Shown here: positions 8,636 through 15,828 of the stretch, in pieces
How positions within the stretch are numbered: the first letter of the stretch is position 1
How the letters are laid out: every line of letters starts with the position of its first letter
Origin: a bacterium
GTDB lineage: Bacteria; Verrucomicrobiota; Kiritimatiellia; RFP12; UBA1067
NCBI GenBank assembly: GCA_025360845.1
Contig: JANYBJ010000054.1
Span: forward strand, 1 to 38,243
DNA length: 38,243 bases
Reading direction: 5' to 3'
The notes under the pieces: generated by a model
Seen by the model: only the letters and a program-made list of their open reading frames with translations
Told to the model about the DNA's origin: nothing
Database searches by the model: none
Made by a program: the position numbers and the translations under genes

Positions 8636-9328
8636 TTACCCTGTTGAATCCTGTTTTTTTACAACAGTTTTACTACAGCCGGCAGGTGCAGCCTGGTACG
8701 TCCAAACGACGGACTTACCCGCGTTCCCTCGCAGGAACAAGAACACGGGATGTTTTCTTGCCAGCGTCCGGACACGCATCGACACGGCCGCCCGCGTGAT
8801 TCCCGACGTGCGCCCGATGTCTGCCATGTTCTCACCCCGCATGAGGCGGCGCACAAGGTCGAACTCTTCGGTTGTCAGCTCGGTGAACACAAAGGCGAGT
8901 TTGCGGGCAAGGTCAAGCGGGCTGTCGGGCTCGGGTTCGGCTCCGTGCTCGGGGTCGGATGTCGCCAGCCCGGCAACCGGATCAGCGGCGGCGGCTTGCG
9001 GATCACAACCGGCGGCGGGTTCAACCCCCATGCGTTCAGCCGTTTCGAGCGCGGCCCTTTCACCGTCATTGTCGAGGTCATAATCACCGGCGGCGGCATT
9101 CATGGCCGTGTCGAGGTCAAGCGCGTCCGTGTCCACCTCGCGCGGCGGGTCTTCGTTGAACAGTCCGCTTGATACCGCCTCACACTCTCCCAACGTTTGG
9201 CCACGTTCCCGCCCCGCGTCGAACGATACGAACGTTTGCCCTTTGTGGTTCGTCTCTGACGGCCCCTTGCACTGAAGGCAGCCCAACCAACTCAACCCGT
9301 TCTTGCTACAAGAATGGCACTCCGGCAT
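8636..9328 (-). CDS. HTH protein with acidic linker, element-encoded
   Basis: A 230-residue protein. The N-terminus has a CxxC pair (MPECHSCSKNGLSWLGCLQC) that suggests a zinc-binding knuckle. A long acidic, Ala/Asp-rich and probably disordered linker spans about 45-140. The C-terminal third contains a sigma-70 region-4/LuxR-like helix-turn-helix (ELTTEEFDLVRRLMRG, then MADIGRTSGITRAAVSMRVR, about 150-195). DNA binding is therefore likely, perhaps as a late regulator of the element. The ATG at 9328 is preceded by AAGGTGATC. It is the last gene of the minus-strand array, 26 bp after its neighbour, and a terminator-like hairpin follows. The family is not recognised beyond the HTH. Confidence 0.7.
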   Translation of the reverse strand: MPECHSCSKNGLSWLGCLQCKGPSETNHKGQTFVSFDAGRERGQTLGECEAVSSGLFNEDPPREVDTDALDLDTAMNAAAGDYDLDNDGERAALETAERMGVEPAAGCDPQAAAADPVAGLATSDPEHGAEPEPDSPLDLARKLAFVFTELTTEEFDLVRRLMRGENMADIGRTSGITRAAVSMRVRTLARKHPVFLFLRGNAGKSVVWTYQAAPAGCSKTVVKKQDSTG

Positions 9329-9354
9329 AACCGATCACCTTTCCCCGCTGGCGT

Positions 9355-9744
9355 TCACCGGCCTTCAAGAATCGCGTTCAATTCCGCATCAGACATTTCA
9401 GCGACAACACCGACGCCGACAACCGGCCCGCCGTCGCGCCCGGTAATTTCCTGCCTCTCGACATAGCCCCGACCTTTTCCCTTGCATTTCAGGTAGAAGC
9501 AGACGGCCCAAGCCTCGCCAGCCTCTACGGCTTTCATCAACGCCGATTCGGCGAGGTCAAGGGACTTGTCGGACGCGGATCTTACAGCCTCTTGAAGCCG
9601 TTCGGATTTCAGAACCCGACGCGAAACGGTCGATGCTGTCACCCCCAGCCGTGCCGCGGCAAACGAGTAAAGCCCGCCCGTGTTGGTTATGGCCTCTTCA
9701 ATCTGCGTGTCCGTGACACGAACGGCTTTCGGTCTATTGCTCAT
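9355..9744 (-). CDS. Terminase-small-subunit-like HTH protein
   Basis: A 129-residue protein with an N-terminal Fis-like helix-turn-helix (about residues 12-46: IEEAITNTGGLYSFAAARLG followed by VTASTVSRRVLKS). A helical segment with ESALMKAVEAGEAWAVCFYL and CKGKGRGYVERQ follows (about 66-97). This order is typical of phage small-terminase-like DNA-binding proteins that recognise packaging sites. No large terminase is present in the element, so if the assignment is right it may redirect a helper phage's packaging motor, as satellites do. An ordinary transcriptional regulator is the main alternative. It is co-oriented with the primase candidate upstream (88-bp gap) and the HTH gene downstream. 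Confidence 0.65.
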   Translation of the reverse strand: MSNRPKAVRVTDTQIEEAITNTGGLYSFAAARLGVTASTVSRRVLKSERLQEAVRSASDKSLDLAESALMKAVEAGEAWAVCFYLKCKGKGRGYVERQEITGRDGGPVVGVGVVAEMSDAELNAILEGR

Positions 9745-9832
9745 GGTTCTGTCCTTCCGTTTTTATTACAAATGGCCGTGAGGGTTTCCCGACCGGCTTT
9801 TTCAGGCGTGCATTGCGCACATGTTTAGTGGT

Positions 9833-11122
9833 TCATACGGCTGTGAAGTGGGGGCACTCCCCGCGCCAATCGGGGGAAGGTCGGTCTTTCACGCCAGCGG
9901 CGCAACCGTGCTTGACGCCCCAAGGTTGCCAGTTCCAGCAGTCACGGCACCGACACGCCTCTTTGGTCTCAAAATCGCTGCATGGCGCCCCGACTGTCGC
10001 GTCCGCAGACTCCGGCCCTCCGCTGGCACGGGTCAGAGCCGAACGCAATGGCGGGGCCTCTACGCACGTTTTCCGGGGGGTGTCGGGTTTTTCGCAACCT
10101 CCAACATTCTCCGACATCGCGGCCCCCCCGCCGGCCAACCATAGCAGGGACTGGACGCGGCCCTTGTCCGTCCTGAAAGCTCCCGGTGTACGGGTCAGCC
10201 GGTCGGGGTTCTTGCAAGCCCGGTCGGCCTGATGCCCCTGCGGCGCGTCCGGATGTGCTACGGCGAAAAGCAGGGAGTCAATCGCCCTAACCCATTCGGC
10301 GTGGTCTTTCGCGCCGATCTCGATTAGCCCGTGAATCGACTTCCCGCCGGAATGGGTCAGGGAGCGCAGGGGGAGCGTGCCCTTTGCGCTTACCCCGGCC
10401 CAGAATGCGGCCTGTTCATCAACCGGCATGGCGTCGAACTCCACCAGCGCGAAACGAAAGGCGGCGACACATGCCCCGCAGCGGCGCGACGGCTTGCCTT
10501 CTCTGGTTAGCCCCTCGGCTCCGGTCAAAGGGTTGGCAATCACGAACGGCGGCGGCGGCACCGTGTCGAACGCCCCGCGCCACACTGCGGCAGTCCGGAT
10601 AGTCGCGCCGGGCACGCCCTTATCCGTTGCCCCCCCCATGAACAGGCTTTCCCCGTCGGCGTGCATCACGGAGAGGAAAGCCCGCGCCTGCCCAACGGGG
10701 TCGGCCGGCACCGGCAGGGGGGATGTCGATATCAGCGAGTCGAGGGAAGCGCCCCGGCCCCTCGCGATCATGCGGCCGACAAACCCCTTTGCGCCCGTGC
10801 CGAGAGGGTCGGGCTTCGGCGGCGGCGGCACCCACTCCTTTTTTGACTGCGTCCTGTCGGTCAGCGGCACGGTGTCCCGGTGCGCCGTTCGCAGCGCGTG
10901 CCCTATCTCGCGCTCGGACAGGGGAGGGGTGCCCGACGCGGCCTTGACCTCGGCTATGATACGGTCATCACCAAGGCCCGCCATGATGCCCAGAGACGCC
11001 AGCCCAAGCAACAACGCATTTCGCCGCCCCTTCATCCCGGCAAGGCTGGCGAGCGCGTCACGGTACCTGCTAACGGCGCGGTCTTGGGGCGAGTCTTTTT
11101 TAGGCGTGGACATAGAAGACAT
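9833..11122 (-). CDS. Putative primase-polymerase (AEP-like) replication protein
   Basis: A 429-residue protein. The N-terminal segment (about 28-82) is helical and resembles a primase-associated PriCT-type domain. The core has VEFDAM at 227-232, compatible with the metal-binding hhDhD-type motif of archaeo-eukaryotic primases, then SGGKSIH at 258-264 and RLTRTPGAFR at 308-317, in the order seen in AEP primase-polymerases. A cysteine-rich tail (CRCRDCWNW...HGC...GEC, last ~45 residues) may bind zinc. The polymerase assignment is inferred from motifs, not proven. It ends the replication block: RepA-type helicase, small protein, nuclease, then this gene. Its start lies nine bases beyond the nuclease stop. 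A second in-frame ATG lies nine bases downstream of the first, and neither has a strong ribosome site. Confidence 0.7.
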   Translation of the reverse strand: MSSMSTPKKDSPQDRAVSRYRDALASLAGMKGRRNALLLGLASLGIMAGLGDDRIIAEVKAASGTPPLSEREIGHALRTAHRDTVPLTDRTQSKKEWVPPPPKPDPLGTGAKGFVGRMIARGRGASLDSLISTSPLPVPADPVGQARAFLSVMHADGESLFMGGATDKGVPGATIRTAAVWRGAFDTVPPPPFVIANPLTGAEGLTREGKPSRRCGACVAAFRFALVEFDAMPVDEQAAFWAGVSAKGTLPLRSLTHSGGKSIHGLIEIGAKDHAEWVRAIDSLLFAVAHPDAPQGHQADRACKNPDRLTRTPGAFRTDKGRVQSLLWLAGGGAAMSENVGGCEKPDTPRKTCVEAPPLRSALTRASGGPESADATVGAPCSDFETKEACRCRDCWNWQPWGVKHGCAAGVKDRPSPDWRGECPHFTAV

Positions 11123-11131
11123 TTCGCGGTC

Positions 11132-11488
11132 TCAACTTTTTGCCGGATGTTCGGATTTGTCAGCATTCGCCGTGACCGCCCTCGCCAGCGAGGGAAGGTC
11201 GGTCAGTCGGCAGGTGACAAGCCAAGGCGTCCGGTTCTGTCGGTGAAGCACGATAGGCGCCTTGCCCTCGCCCGCGTCGGCTATGGCCTGTTCAACGGCC
11301 TTGCGGATGTTCAAGGCTTCAACCCGCTTGACCTCCACATGGACGCCGGCTATCCCGATCACGTCGGGACTGTCGGCCCCGCCCTGGTACTGCACCCCCC
11401 GGCGGCAGTCCGTCCCAAGAACCTCGTTCAGCGCGGCGGCGGCTTCCCGCTCCCCCACTTTGCCCTTCGTCTTCGATCTCTGTCCCAT
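11132..11488 (-). CDS. PDDEXK-type nuclease / Holliday-junction-resolvase-like protein
   Basis: A 118-residue protein with the compact PDDEXK fold pattern: an acidic residue in the first helix (KGKVGEREAAAAL, Glu13/Glu15), Asp42 in SPDVIG, and Glu52-x-Lys54 in HVEVKR. Hydrophobic strands and an amphipathic helix follow. Small phage and plasmid proteins of this type cleave branched or single-stranded DNA during replication and recombination. Placement between the RepA-type helicase region and the primase candidate fits a role in replicating or resolving the element. The ATG at 11488 follows an AAAGAGG site. Branch specificity cannot be read from the sequence. Confidence 0.8.
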   Translation of the reverse strand: MGQRSKTKGKVGEREAAAALNEVLGTDCRRGVQYQGGADSPDVIGIAGVHVEVKRVEALNIRKAVEQAIADAGEGKAPIVLHRQNRTPWLVTCRLTDLPSLARAVTANADKSEHPAKS

Positions 11489-11506
11489 GGTTGCCTCTTT
11501 CTCCGT

Positions 11507-11749
11507 CTACGATGGTTTGTTGCCGCCGTGCTCTGGCGTGTATGCCCTTCCCGTCCATAAGCCGGTCGCTCGGTCGTACACGATCACGCCCGAATTTTTG
11601 GCTCGGGTAAGGATCAATGATTGAACCTCTGGAATGCAGGCCAGCGCCTTGGCTGTCTTTTTCCAGTCCCCAGGCGGCAACCGCTCGGCTTTCGCGGCGG
11701 CGGCTTTAGAATCTCTTCCACTCAGTTTGAACAGGTTGTGAACGCTCAT
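11507..11749 (-). CDS. Small element protein, unknown
   Basis: An 80-residue basic protein beginning MSVHNLFKLSGRDSKAAAAK. It has no recognised domain; the charged, alanine-rich helix near the N-terminus could bind nucleic acid. It is co-oriented with the replication genes, 18 bp upstream of the nuclease gene, and its start lies just beyond the origin-like repeats. The ribosome site is weak (AAAGAGC), so this call rests mainly on position and open frame. Confidence 0.5.
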   Translation of the reverse strand: MSVHNLFKLSGRDSKAAAAKAERLPPGDWKKTAKALACIPEVQSLILTRAKNSGVIVYDRATGLWTGRAYTPEHGGNKPS

Positions 11750-11765
11750 GCTCTTTACGCCCTTT

Positions 11766-11962
11766 CACACTTTCCGCCACACTTTCCGGCTTCCCTTTTT
11801 TCGGACTCTCTCACACCCCCCAAAGTGTCACCCTTACACTTACACCTCCCAGGCCCCTTGATAAAGGGGGCTTGGGAAGTGTGGAAAGTGTGGGGTGTGG
11901 TACACACTTTTAACTCACACTTTCCGGCACACTTTCCGGCTTGGGAAGTGTGGAAAGTGTGG
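11766..11962. repeat. Origin-like array of CACACTTTCCGG repeats in inverted groups
   Basis: The unit CACACTTTCCG(G) occurs as two tandem copies at 11766-11776 and 11778-11788, then twice more at 11916-11927 and 11928-11939. The reverse form (ggaagtgtgg then ggaaagtgtgg) appears at 11875-11893 and again at 11944-11962. The pattern is forward-forward / reverse-reverse in two modules. Between them is a CCCCTT-gata-AAGGGG hairpin (11854-11869). The second module lies inside the last codons of the RepA-type gene. This arrangement resembles plasmid or satellite iterons bound by the initiator. Origin function is inferred. Confidence 0.7.
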
Positions 11963-13139
11963 ACTTGGGGAGCATCAATTCAAACGCCCTTTTTGAGCCG
12001 ATCAGCTTTTCCCGCTGTCCTTGCCGACGCTCTTCAAGCGCCCCGCTTTCCAGCGACTTTGAAAGAAAGGCATCTCGGGCACCCTTCGTTCCTCCGAACG
12101 CCTTTATCGCCTCGCGGTATTCGGTTTTGGTCATGGTGCGGGACTCCACAAGGGCAAGCGCGGCGTCTTCAGAGAACGGCTTTACCGGTACGCCAGCGGG
12201 TGAACCGGCAGGGGTTCGCGGCCTCATTGACGTGGCCTTGCACGGTACGCGGGAGGGGTCGGCAAAGAACGCGCCCGAGTCGAAAACAAGGGTAGATTCC
12301 GGCCTCTGGGGAGAGTTGCGGGCAAGGACTTCAAGCACGGTCAAGCTGTCGGCTTCCGCGTCGTTGCGGTCGCCCCACGGTGTCAGCGCAAGCGTGCAAT
12401 CCACATCCCGGTTAATGATGCTTGAACCGGCCCCACGGTCTCGGATGTCTCGATCACCGGACTTTCCCTTGCTGTCATGGTGGACATAGACCAGTGCGGC
12501 TCCGGTGGTCTCACCCATCTTCTCCAGCCTGCGCACAAGGTCTTTTCTCTCGCCCATGTCCGATTCATCCGCGCCGCCGTCCAGTTTATAGAGCGGGTCG
12601 CAGATAATGACCTCGGCACGGTGTTTGACGGCGGCGGCTTCGATCTGCGGCAGGTCAACGCCCTTGCCCCGTCCGTTCATAATAACCAGCCGGTCCCCCA
12701 GCGCCGACGCGGGCAACGCCAGCGCCTGGCACATGGCCAACAGGCGGCGGTGTTGCCAGTCGGCGGCGTTCTCCAAGTTGGCAAGGATCACGCGCCGCGC
12801 CCGCGGCACCGCCATACCAACAAACTCCCCTCCCGACGCGACGCACAAGGCCAGTTGAAGCGACGCAAAACTTTTTCGTGTCTTGGAAGAGCCTACCAGC
12901 AGAACGCGGCTTCCTGTCTCGAACGCTCCGCAAACGATGTAATCGGGCGGGGGTGGCACGCGGTCCAGAAGAAACGCGGCGTTGACCACGATGTCAACGG
13001 GCTCGCAGTCAGCGGCCAACGCCTTCAACGCTTCCGGCACGGGTTCAAGCGGTGCCGGCGCGGCCGGCCGCCGTGACCGCCCTTTGTGCGTCCCTATTTC
13101 CCCATCCCATGGGATAACTTCGTCCGGATCATTTGCCAT
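11910..13139 (-). CDS. RepA-type hexameric helicase (AAA_25-like)
   Basis: A 409-residue RecA-fold NTPase. Walker A is GSSKTRKS at residues 83-90 and Walker B VIICDP at 177-182. A VYVHHDSKG motif (218-225) and RDRGAGSSIINRD (233-245) fit RepA/DnaB-type plasmid and phage helicases. The C-terminal ~100 residues contain a variable helical domain ending in a Ser/Pro-rich tail encoded by the repeat array. The start at 13139 (MANDPDE) is preferred over longer open frames because GGAGGTGATC precedes it and because the upstream gene stops two bases earlier. With the primase candidate it should form a self-contained replication module. Plasmid-type initiation at the adjacent repeats is inferred. Confidence 0.85.
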   Translation of the reverse strand: MANDPDEVIPWDGEIGTHKGRSRRPAAPAPLEPVPEALKALAADCEPVDIVVNAAFLLDRVPPPPDYIVCGAFETGSRVLLVGSSKTRKSFASLQLALCVASGGEFVGMAVPRARRVILANLENAADWQHRRLLAMCQALALPASALGDRLVIMNGRGKGVDLPQIEAAAVKHRAEVIICDPLYKLDGGADESDMGERKDLVRRLEKMGETTGAALVYVHHDSKGKSGDRDIRDRGAGSSIINRDVDCTLALTPWGDRNDAEADSLTVLEVLARNSPQRPESTLVFDSGAFFADPSRVPCKATSMRPRTPAGSPAGVPVKPFSEDAALALVESRTMTKTEYREAIKAFGGTKGARDAFLSKSLESGALEERRQGQREKLIGSKRAFELMLPKSTLSTLPKPESVPESVS

Positions 13140-13141
13140 AC

Positions 13142-13438
13142 TCACGCGATCACCTCCAACTTGAAGTGGTCGCGACAAACCTCGCAAACGACGCCGGATG
13201 TTGTGACCGAGTGGTTCCCTCTGTACTCTCCGCATACGGCGCATTGTGCTCGCCCCTCGTTCAGTTCCAGCATCTCGCGTTCCAGTGAAATAAGCTCCCC
13301 AGCAAGCCGGACGTGTTCCAAGGCGAGAAAGCATTGTCGGGGATTGCCGTTATAATTTTCAACGTGACACCTCCGATGCTCCACGGCTCTCTTCCGTTCA
13401 GCGTCAAAGGCCCGGCGCAGCCCCTCCGGCCCGCTCAT
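13142..13438 (-). CDS. Small zinc-ribbon protein
   Basis: A 98-residue protein if started at MSGPEGLRRAFD (ATG 13438); a longer open frame to 13567 overlaps the neighbouring gene and is unlikely. The helical first half is followed by CAVCGEYRGN and GVVCEVCRDHF, two CxxC pairs that should form a zinc ribbon. The ATG overlaps the stop of the upstream gene by four bases (ATGA), and the RepA-type gene starts two bases after its stop, so it lies in a tightly packed operon. DNA or protein binding is plausible; the function is unknown. Confidence 0.65.
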   Translation of the reverse strand: MSGPEGLRRAFDAERKRAVEHRRCHVENYNGNPRQCFLALEHVRLAGELISLEREMLELNEGRAQCAVCGEYRGNHSVTTSGVVCEVCRDHFKLEVIA

Positions 13439-13626
13439 GAATGCACCTCGTAGACGTGTTTGGAATCGTCTTGCACGTCCGAACACTCGAAACAAGAGGA
13501 ACAGTAGAACAGGCCGCAACATTCGCGCATACGGTCGGGCTTGTCGGTCTGCCCGCACAGAATGCAACGGCGCTTTTTAGAGGTTCCGGCCGCGTGCCGG
13601 TCGGTATCCCACAAAACCCGCTTCAC
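13435..13626 (-). CDS. Small cysteine-rich zinc-finger protein
   Basis: A 63-residue basic protein with CILCGQTDK and then CCGLFYCSSCFEC, giving two CxxC-type pairs typical of a treble-clef or zinc-ribbon knuckle. It overlaps its neighbours by four bases at both ends (ATGA), which strongly supports expression from the operon even though the protein is short. The family is not recognised. Zinc-dependent nucleic acid binding or protein-protein contact is inferred. Confidence 0.65.
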   Translation of the reverse strand: MKRVLWDTDRHAAGTSKKRRCILCGQTDKPDRMRECCGLFYCSSCFECSDVQDDSKHVYEVHS

Positions 13627-13943
13627 GCCTTCACCGCCTCGCCACGTCCGACGCTTTCCAGAAGCCGGTCAACCTCGCTCGCCAGCACTCCCGACGCCCG
13701 CGAGAAGCCCGGAAACTTTGCTTTTCGGATCACGCCGCGCCGTGCAAGCAGGTGAACGCCCTTTGCCGATCTTCCCAGCCGTCGCGCCGCCTCTGCAAAA
13801 TCAAGAATCTTGTCGATAGGCTCGTTGTCCGTTTTCCCCTCGGTCAGCCCAAGGCAGCGGATCAGGGTCTTTCGATCTTCAGGTGTGCGGCATGGGTCAG
13901 AATCGTAAACCGCCCGTAGCGCCGTGAGTGTGGGAGTCTTCAT
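13623..13943 (-). CDS. AlpA/excisionase-like HTH protein
   Basis: A 106-residue basic protein. The C-terminal half (DFAEAARRLGRSAKGVHLLA, then RRGVIRKAKFPGFSRASGVL, then ASEVDRLLE) follows the AlpA/MerR-type winged-helix pattern of phage and satellite regulators and excisionases: HTH, basic wing, then a helix. Such proteins bind near att sites or activate integrase and replication genes. It is the first gene of the tight minus-strand block leading into the RepA-type gene and overlaps its neighbour by four bases. A promoter-like sequence lies directly upstream. If that promoter is used, the mRNA would be nearly leaderless; an AAGG precedes the ATG by about eight bases. It could instead be a repressor. 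Confidence 0.7.
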   Translation of the reverse strand: MKTPTLTALRAVYDSDPCRTPEDRKTLIRCLGLTEGKTDNEPIDKILDFAEAARRLGRSAKGVHLLARRGVIRKAKFPGFSRASGVLASEVDRLLESVGRGEAVKA

Positions 13944-13952
13944 GTTGTGGCC

Positions 13953-13999
13953 TTATCAGACAACGGCGGGCTCTGTGTTAAGAACCTTTAACGCCGTTG
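13953..13999 (-). promoter_or_regulatory. Promoter with operator-like inverted repeat upstream of the replication operon
   Basis: Read on the minus strand, TTAACA (13976-13981) is followed after 17 bp by TGATAA (13953-13958). A perfect 8-bp inverted repeat CAACGGCG / CGCCGTTG has one arm between the -35 and -10 (13961-13968) and the other just upstream (13992-13999). The arm centres are 31 bp apart, close to three helical turns. This fits repressor control of the operon that starts at 13943. Confidence 0.5.
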
Positions 14000-14150
14000 T
14001 ATGCTAATGGCCGCCATGTAAGGACGTTTTAGGGTGTGAACTTGTCACCCATTGGCGTCTGTGGTTGCAAAAAAGCGATATTTACCAATGTTTCAGCCCG
14101 AAAATATATTTCGCGGTGATGTGCGAACTTTCGCTTATGCCAAAAGCCGG

Positions 14151-14462
14151 CTAGTCGAATTGTCCGGTCAGCTCCGGTATTTTTGCTTCCACCGATTTGA
14201 CCATCAAGGCCACCGCCTGGCGAGAAACATTTCTGATTTTGGCATACTGATTTTGATTCTTTCTGTGGATTAGCATGAAAATCACGAGGTTCCGTTCTCT
14301 CGCGGTCAGCACTCTCCGAATATTCAGAAACAGCATGAAGACGGATTCATAAGCGGCAAAATCAACGGGGCGTTTAGCGGCCCTCATTTTGTCGCGTTTG
14401 GCTTGCGCCCTTGCCCTTGCTTTCGCCAGCCTTACGGGTTTCGTTAGTGGTACGTGTTTCAT
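14151..14462 (-). CDS. Small HTH regulator, element-encoded
   Basis: A 103-residue basic protein (MKHVPLTKPVRLAKARARAQ...). The start at 14462 follows AAGGGTGAAGGC and is preferred over longer open frames. The N-terminal third is highly basic. The C-terminal half has a helix-turn-helix (TARERNLVIFMLIHRKNQNQ then YAKIRNVSRQAVALMVKSVE), probably a winged or sigma-region-4-like DNA-binding domain. It lies upstream of the operon promoter at 13953-13999 and could be its regulator, although this is only inferred. The 207 bases between its stop and the ATG at 13943 otherwise show only promoter-like sequence. Confidence 0.6.
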   Translation of the reverse strand: MKHVPLTKPVRLAKARARAQAKRDKMRAAKRPVDFAAYESVFMLFLNIRRVLTARERNLVIFMLIHRKNQNQYAKIRNVSRQAVALMVKSVEAKIPELTGQFD

Positions 14463-14627
14463 GCCTTCACCCTTATCGCGCGGAACGCGCCGCCCGCGCC
14501 GATCTGGACGCAGGCGGCGCCAGCTCCGGTTATCCCTCGCCCCTGTCACACCGTGCGAACCTCGCAAGCCAAGCGGAAGCAACCGCAGGTGCCAACTCCA
14601 CGCACTCGGCACGCTCAACCGCGGCCC

Positions 14628-15206
14628 TCACGGCTCTTCTCCGAAATGCGCCCGCGCCTGGTCAAGCTTGCTGTCCCGTTCGGAGTTTGTCATGTCCATA
14701 CCGCCTGTCACCATTTCAACAACATCCATAGGTGTCTCGGTCATACCACAGTAGAACTCGTTTATCAGGTTGTCGGGTGTCTCGCCATCGCCGAAAAAGT
14801 CGGAAACCTGTTGCAAGAGGCGGGCGTTCTCTGGCGAGAGGATCACAGCCCGACCGGGCTCCGTCTTGCGAATCACCTCCATGCACATGGCGTGGATCTC
14901 TTTGTAGTTCTCTGCGGTCTCTTTGAGCCGGTATACCGAAACCGTTGCCTGTGACGCCAGCCACTGGCCCGGCGTCATTTTCGCCCTGCGGCAGTAGTAC
15001 GCAAGCTTTTGTGTGTCGCCTAAGCCCAGCGTGACACGGACGTTGAAAGTCCTGTTCTGGGGGTTGTGCTCGCGTTTCGGACGCTTCGTGAGGATCTCGT
15101 TAAGATACGCCGTGACCGCCTCAACTGTCAGCGCGTCATGTTGCTTGCCCGTCCGTTCAACCGCGCCCTTGCGGACGCCCGCCGTTTTCGTTACGCTCTT
15201 CTTCAT
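14628..15206 (-). CDS. Element protein of unknown function
   Basis: A 192-residue protein starting MKKSVTKTAGVRKGAVERTG. ATG 15206 is chosen because AGGAGGGGAA precedes it; the open frame continues to 15311 without a better start. The middle part (LTVEAVTAYLNEILTKRPKR, then RVTLGLGDTQKLAYYCRRAK) is basic and helical. The C-terminal part is acidic and ends in FGEEP. No family is recognised. It lies between the zinc-ribbon gene and the HTH gene in the integrase-proximal half of the element. Confidence 0.65.
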   Translation of the reverse strand: MKKSVTKTAGVRKGAVERTGKQHDALTVEAVTAYLNEILTKRPKREHNPQNRTFNVRVTLGLGDTQKLAYYCRRAKMTPGQWLASQATVSVYRLKETAENYKEIHAMCMEVIRKTEPGRAVILSPENARLLQQVSDFFGDGETPDNLINEFYCGMTETPMDVVEMVTGGMDMTNSERDSKLDQARAHFGEEP

Positions 15207-15329
15207 GCGTGATTCCCCTCCTGTGGGGTGTTGCGCTAGGGGTGGTCGTCGGCTGTTTTCCGATCTCCACCCCGCTTTGTTTCTGTCCCTTGCGTCCGGA
15301 TCACGGCACACGCCGCGCCGGAAAATCCT

Positions 15330-15692
15330 CTATGCCTCTCCCCGTTGCGCGGCCCTCATGCGCTTGTAGGCTTCCAAAACGTCGCCAGCCCGACCGGGAA
15401 CGGGGGGTGCCTGCGGCGGCTCGGACGGGATCACACGAGGCGGGTTCGGTTGAAGGGTGTCGGCAGTAGCGACAACCTTTTGATTACCCTCGGCAGTAGC
15501 GAGGGTAATCGGAGACTGTACGCGGGACTTTGCGGGTTCCCGGTTACGCAGCTCGTACACCCTCGGCTTGTCCCAATAGGGCGAATGGCACTTTGCGCAG
15601 CCGGCCGGACGCCCCGGCGTCCTTGGATACCACGTCGACCCGCAGCGTGTGCAAGTCTTCTGCGTTATGGCTTCTCCGTCTGTCTCGCTCAT
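15330..15692 (-). CDS. Zinc-ribbon protein of the element
   Basis: A 120-residue protein starting MSETDGEAITQKTC (ATG 15692, preceded by AAAGGAACC; an open frame to 15728 is less supported). A CTRCGSTWYPRTPGRPAGCA segment followed by KC gives two CxxC pairs near residues 14-35, a typical zinc ribbon. The middle is proline-rich and low-complexity, and the end is helical. The gene contains a perfect 11-bp hairpin (15482-15510) and a direct repeat of cggcagtagcga, which produces the similar peptides VVATADT and TLATAEG. No specific function is recognised. Confidence 0.6.
   Translation of the reverse strand: MSETDGEAITQKTCTRCGSTWYPRTPGRPAGCAKCHSPYWDKPRVYELRNREPAKSRVQSPITLATAEGNQKVVATADTLQPNPPRVIPSEPPQAPPVPGRAGDVLEAYKRMRAAQRGEA
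15482..15510. repeat. Perfect 11-bp inverted repeat within a gene
   Basis: GATTACCCTCG at 15482-15492 pairs exactly with CGAGGGTAATC at 15500-15510 across a seven-base loop. The loop and flanks contain the 12-mer cggcagtagcga, which is repeated about 30 bp upstream. A perfect stem of this length inside a reading frame is unusual and could be a binding or processing site. Confidence 0.6.
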
Positions 15693-15757
15693 GGCCTTGG
15701 TTCCTTTCGTTGCCGCGTAAATTATCATGCCAACTCGCTGTTTTAAAGTATGAAGTG

Positions 15758-15774
15758 AAACTATTTTTTAGTTT
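15758..15774. promoter_or_regulatory. AT-rich palindrome downstream of the integrase
   Basis: AAACTA (15758-15763) and TAGTTT (15769-15774) flank five T. It lies between the integrase stop and the start of the next gene (15692), all on the minus strand. It could terminate integrase transcription or act as an operator for the following gene. Confidence 0.35.
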
Positions 15775-15828
15775 ACATAAGTACTATTATGCGACGTTAC
15801 ACCCCGTCTTGACTTGGCACGCCCTATG

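Noticed and set aside
13139-13334. Longer start of the RepA-type gene at 13334
   Set aside because: The extension overlaps the zinc-ribbon gene in another frame and has no ribosome site, whereas ATG 13139 follows GGAGGTGATC.
14052-14273. 73-codon plus-strand frame in the element
   Set aside because: Overlaps the HTH gene at 14151-14462 and runs against the strand of every other element gene.
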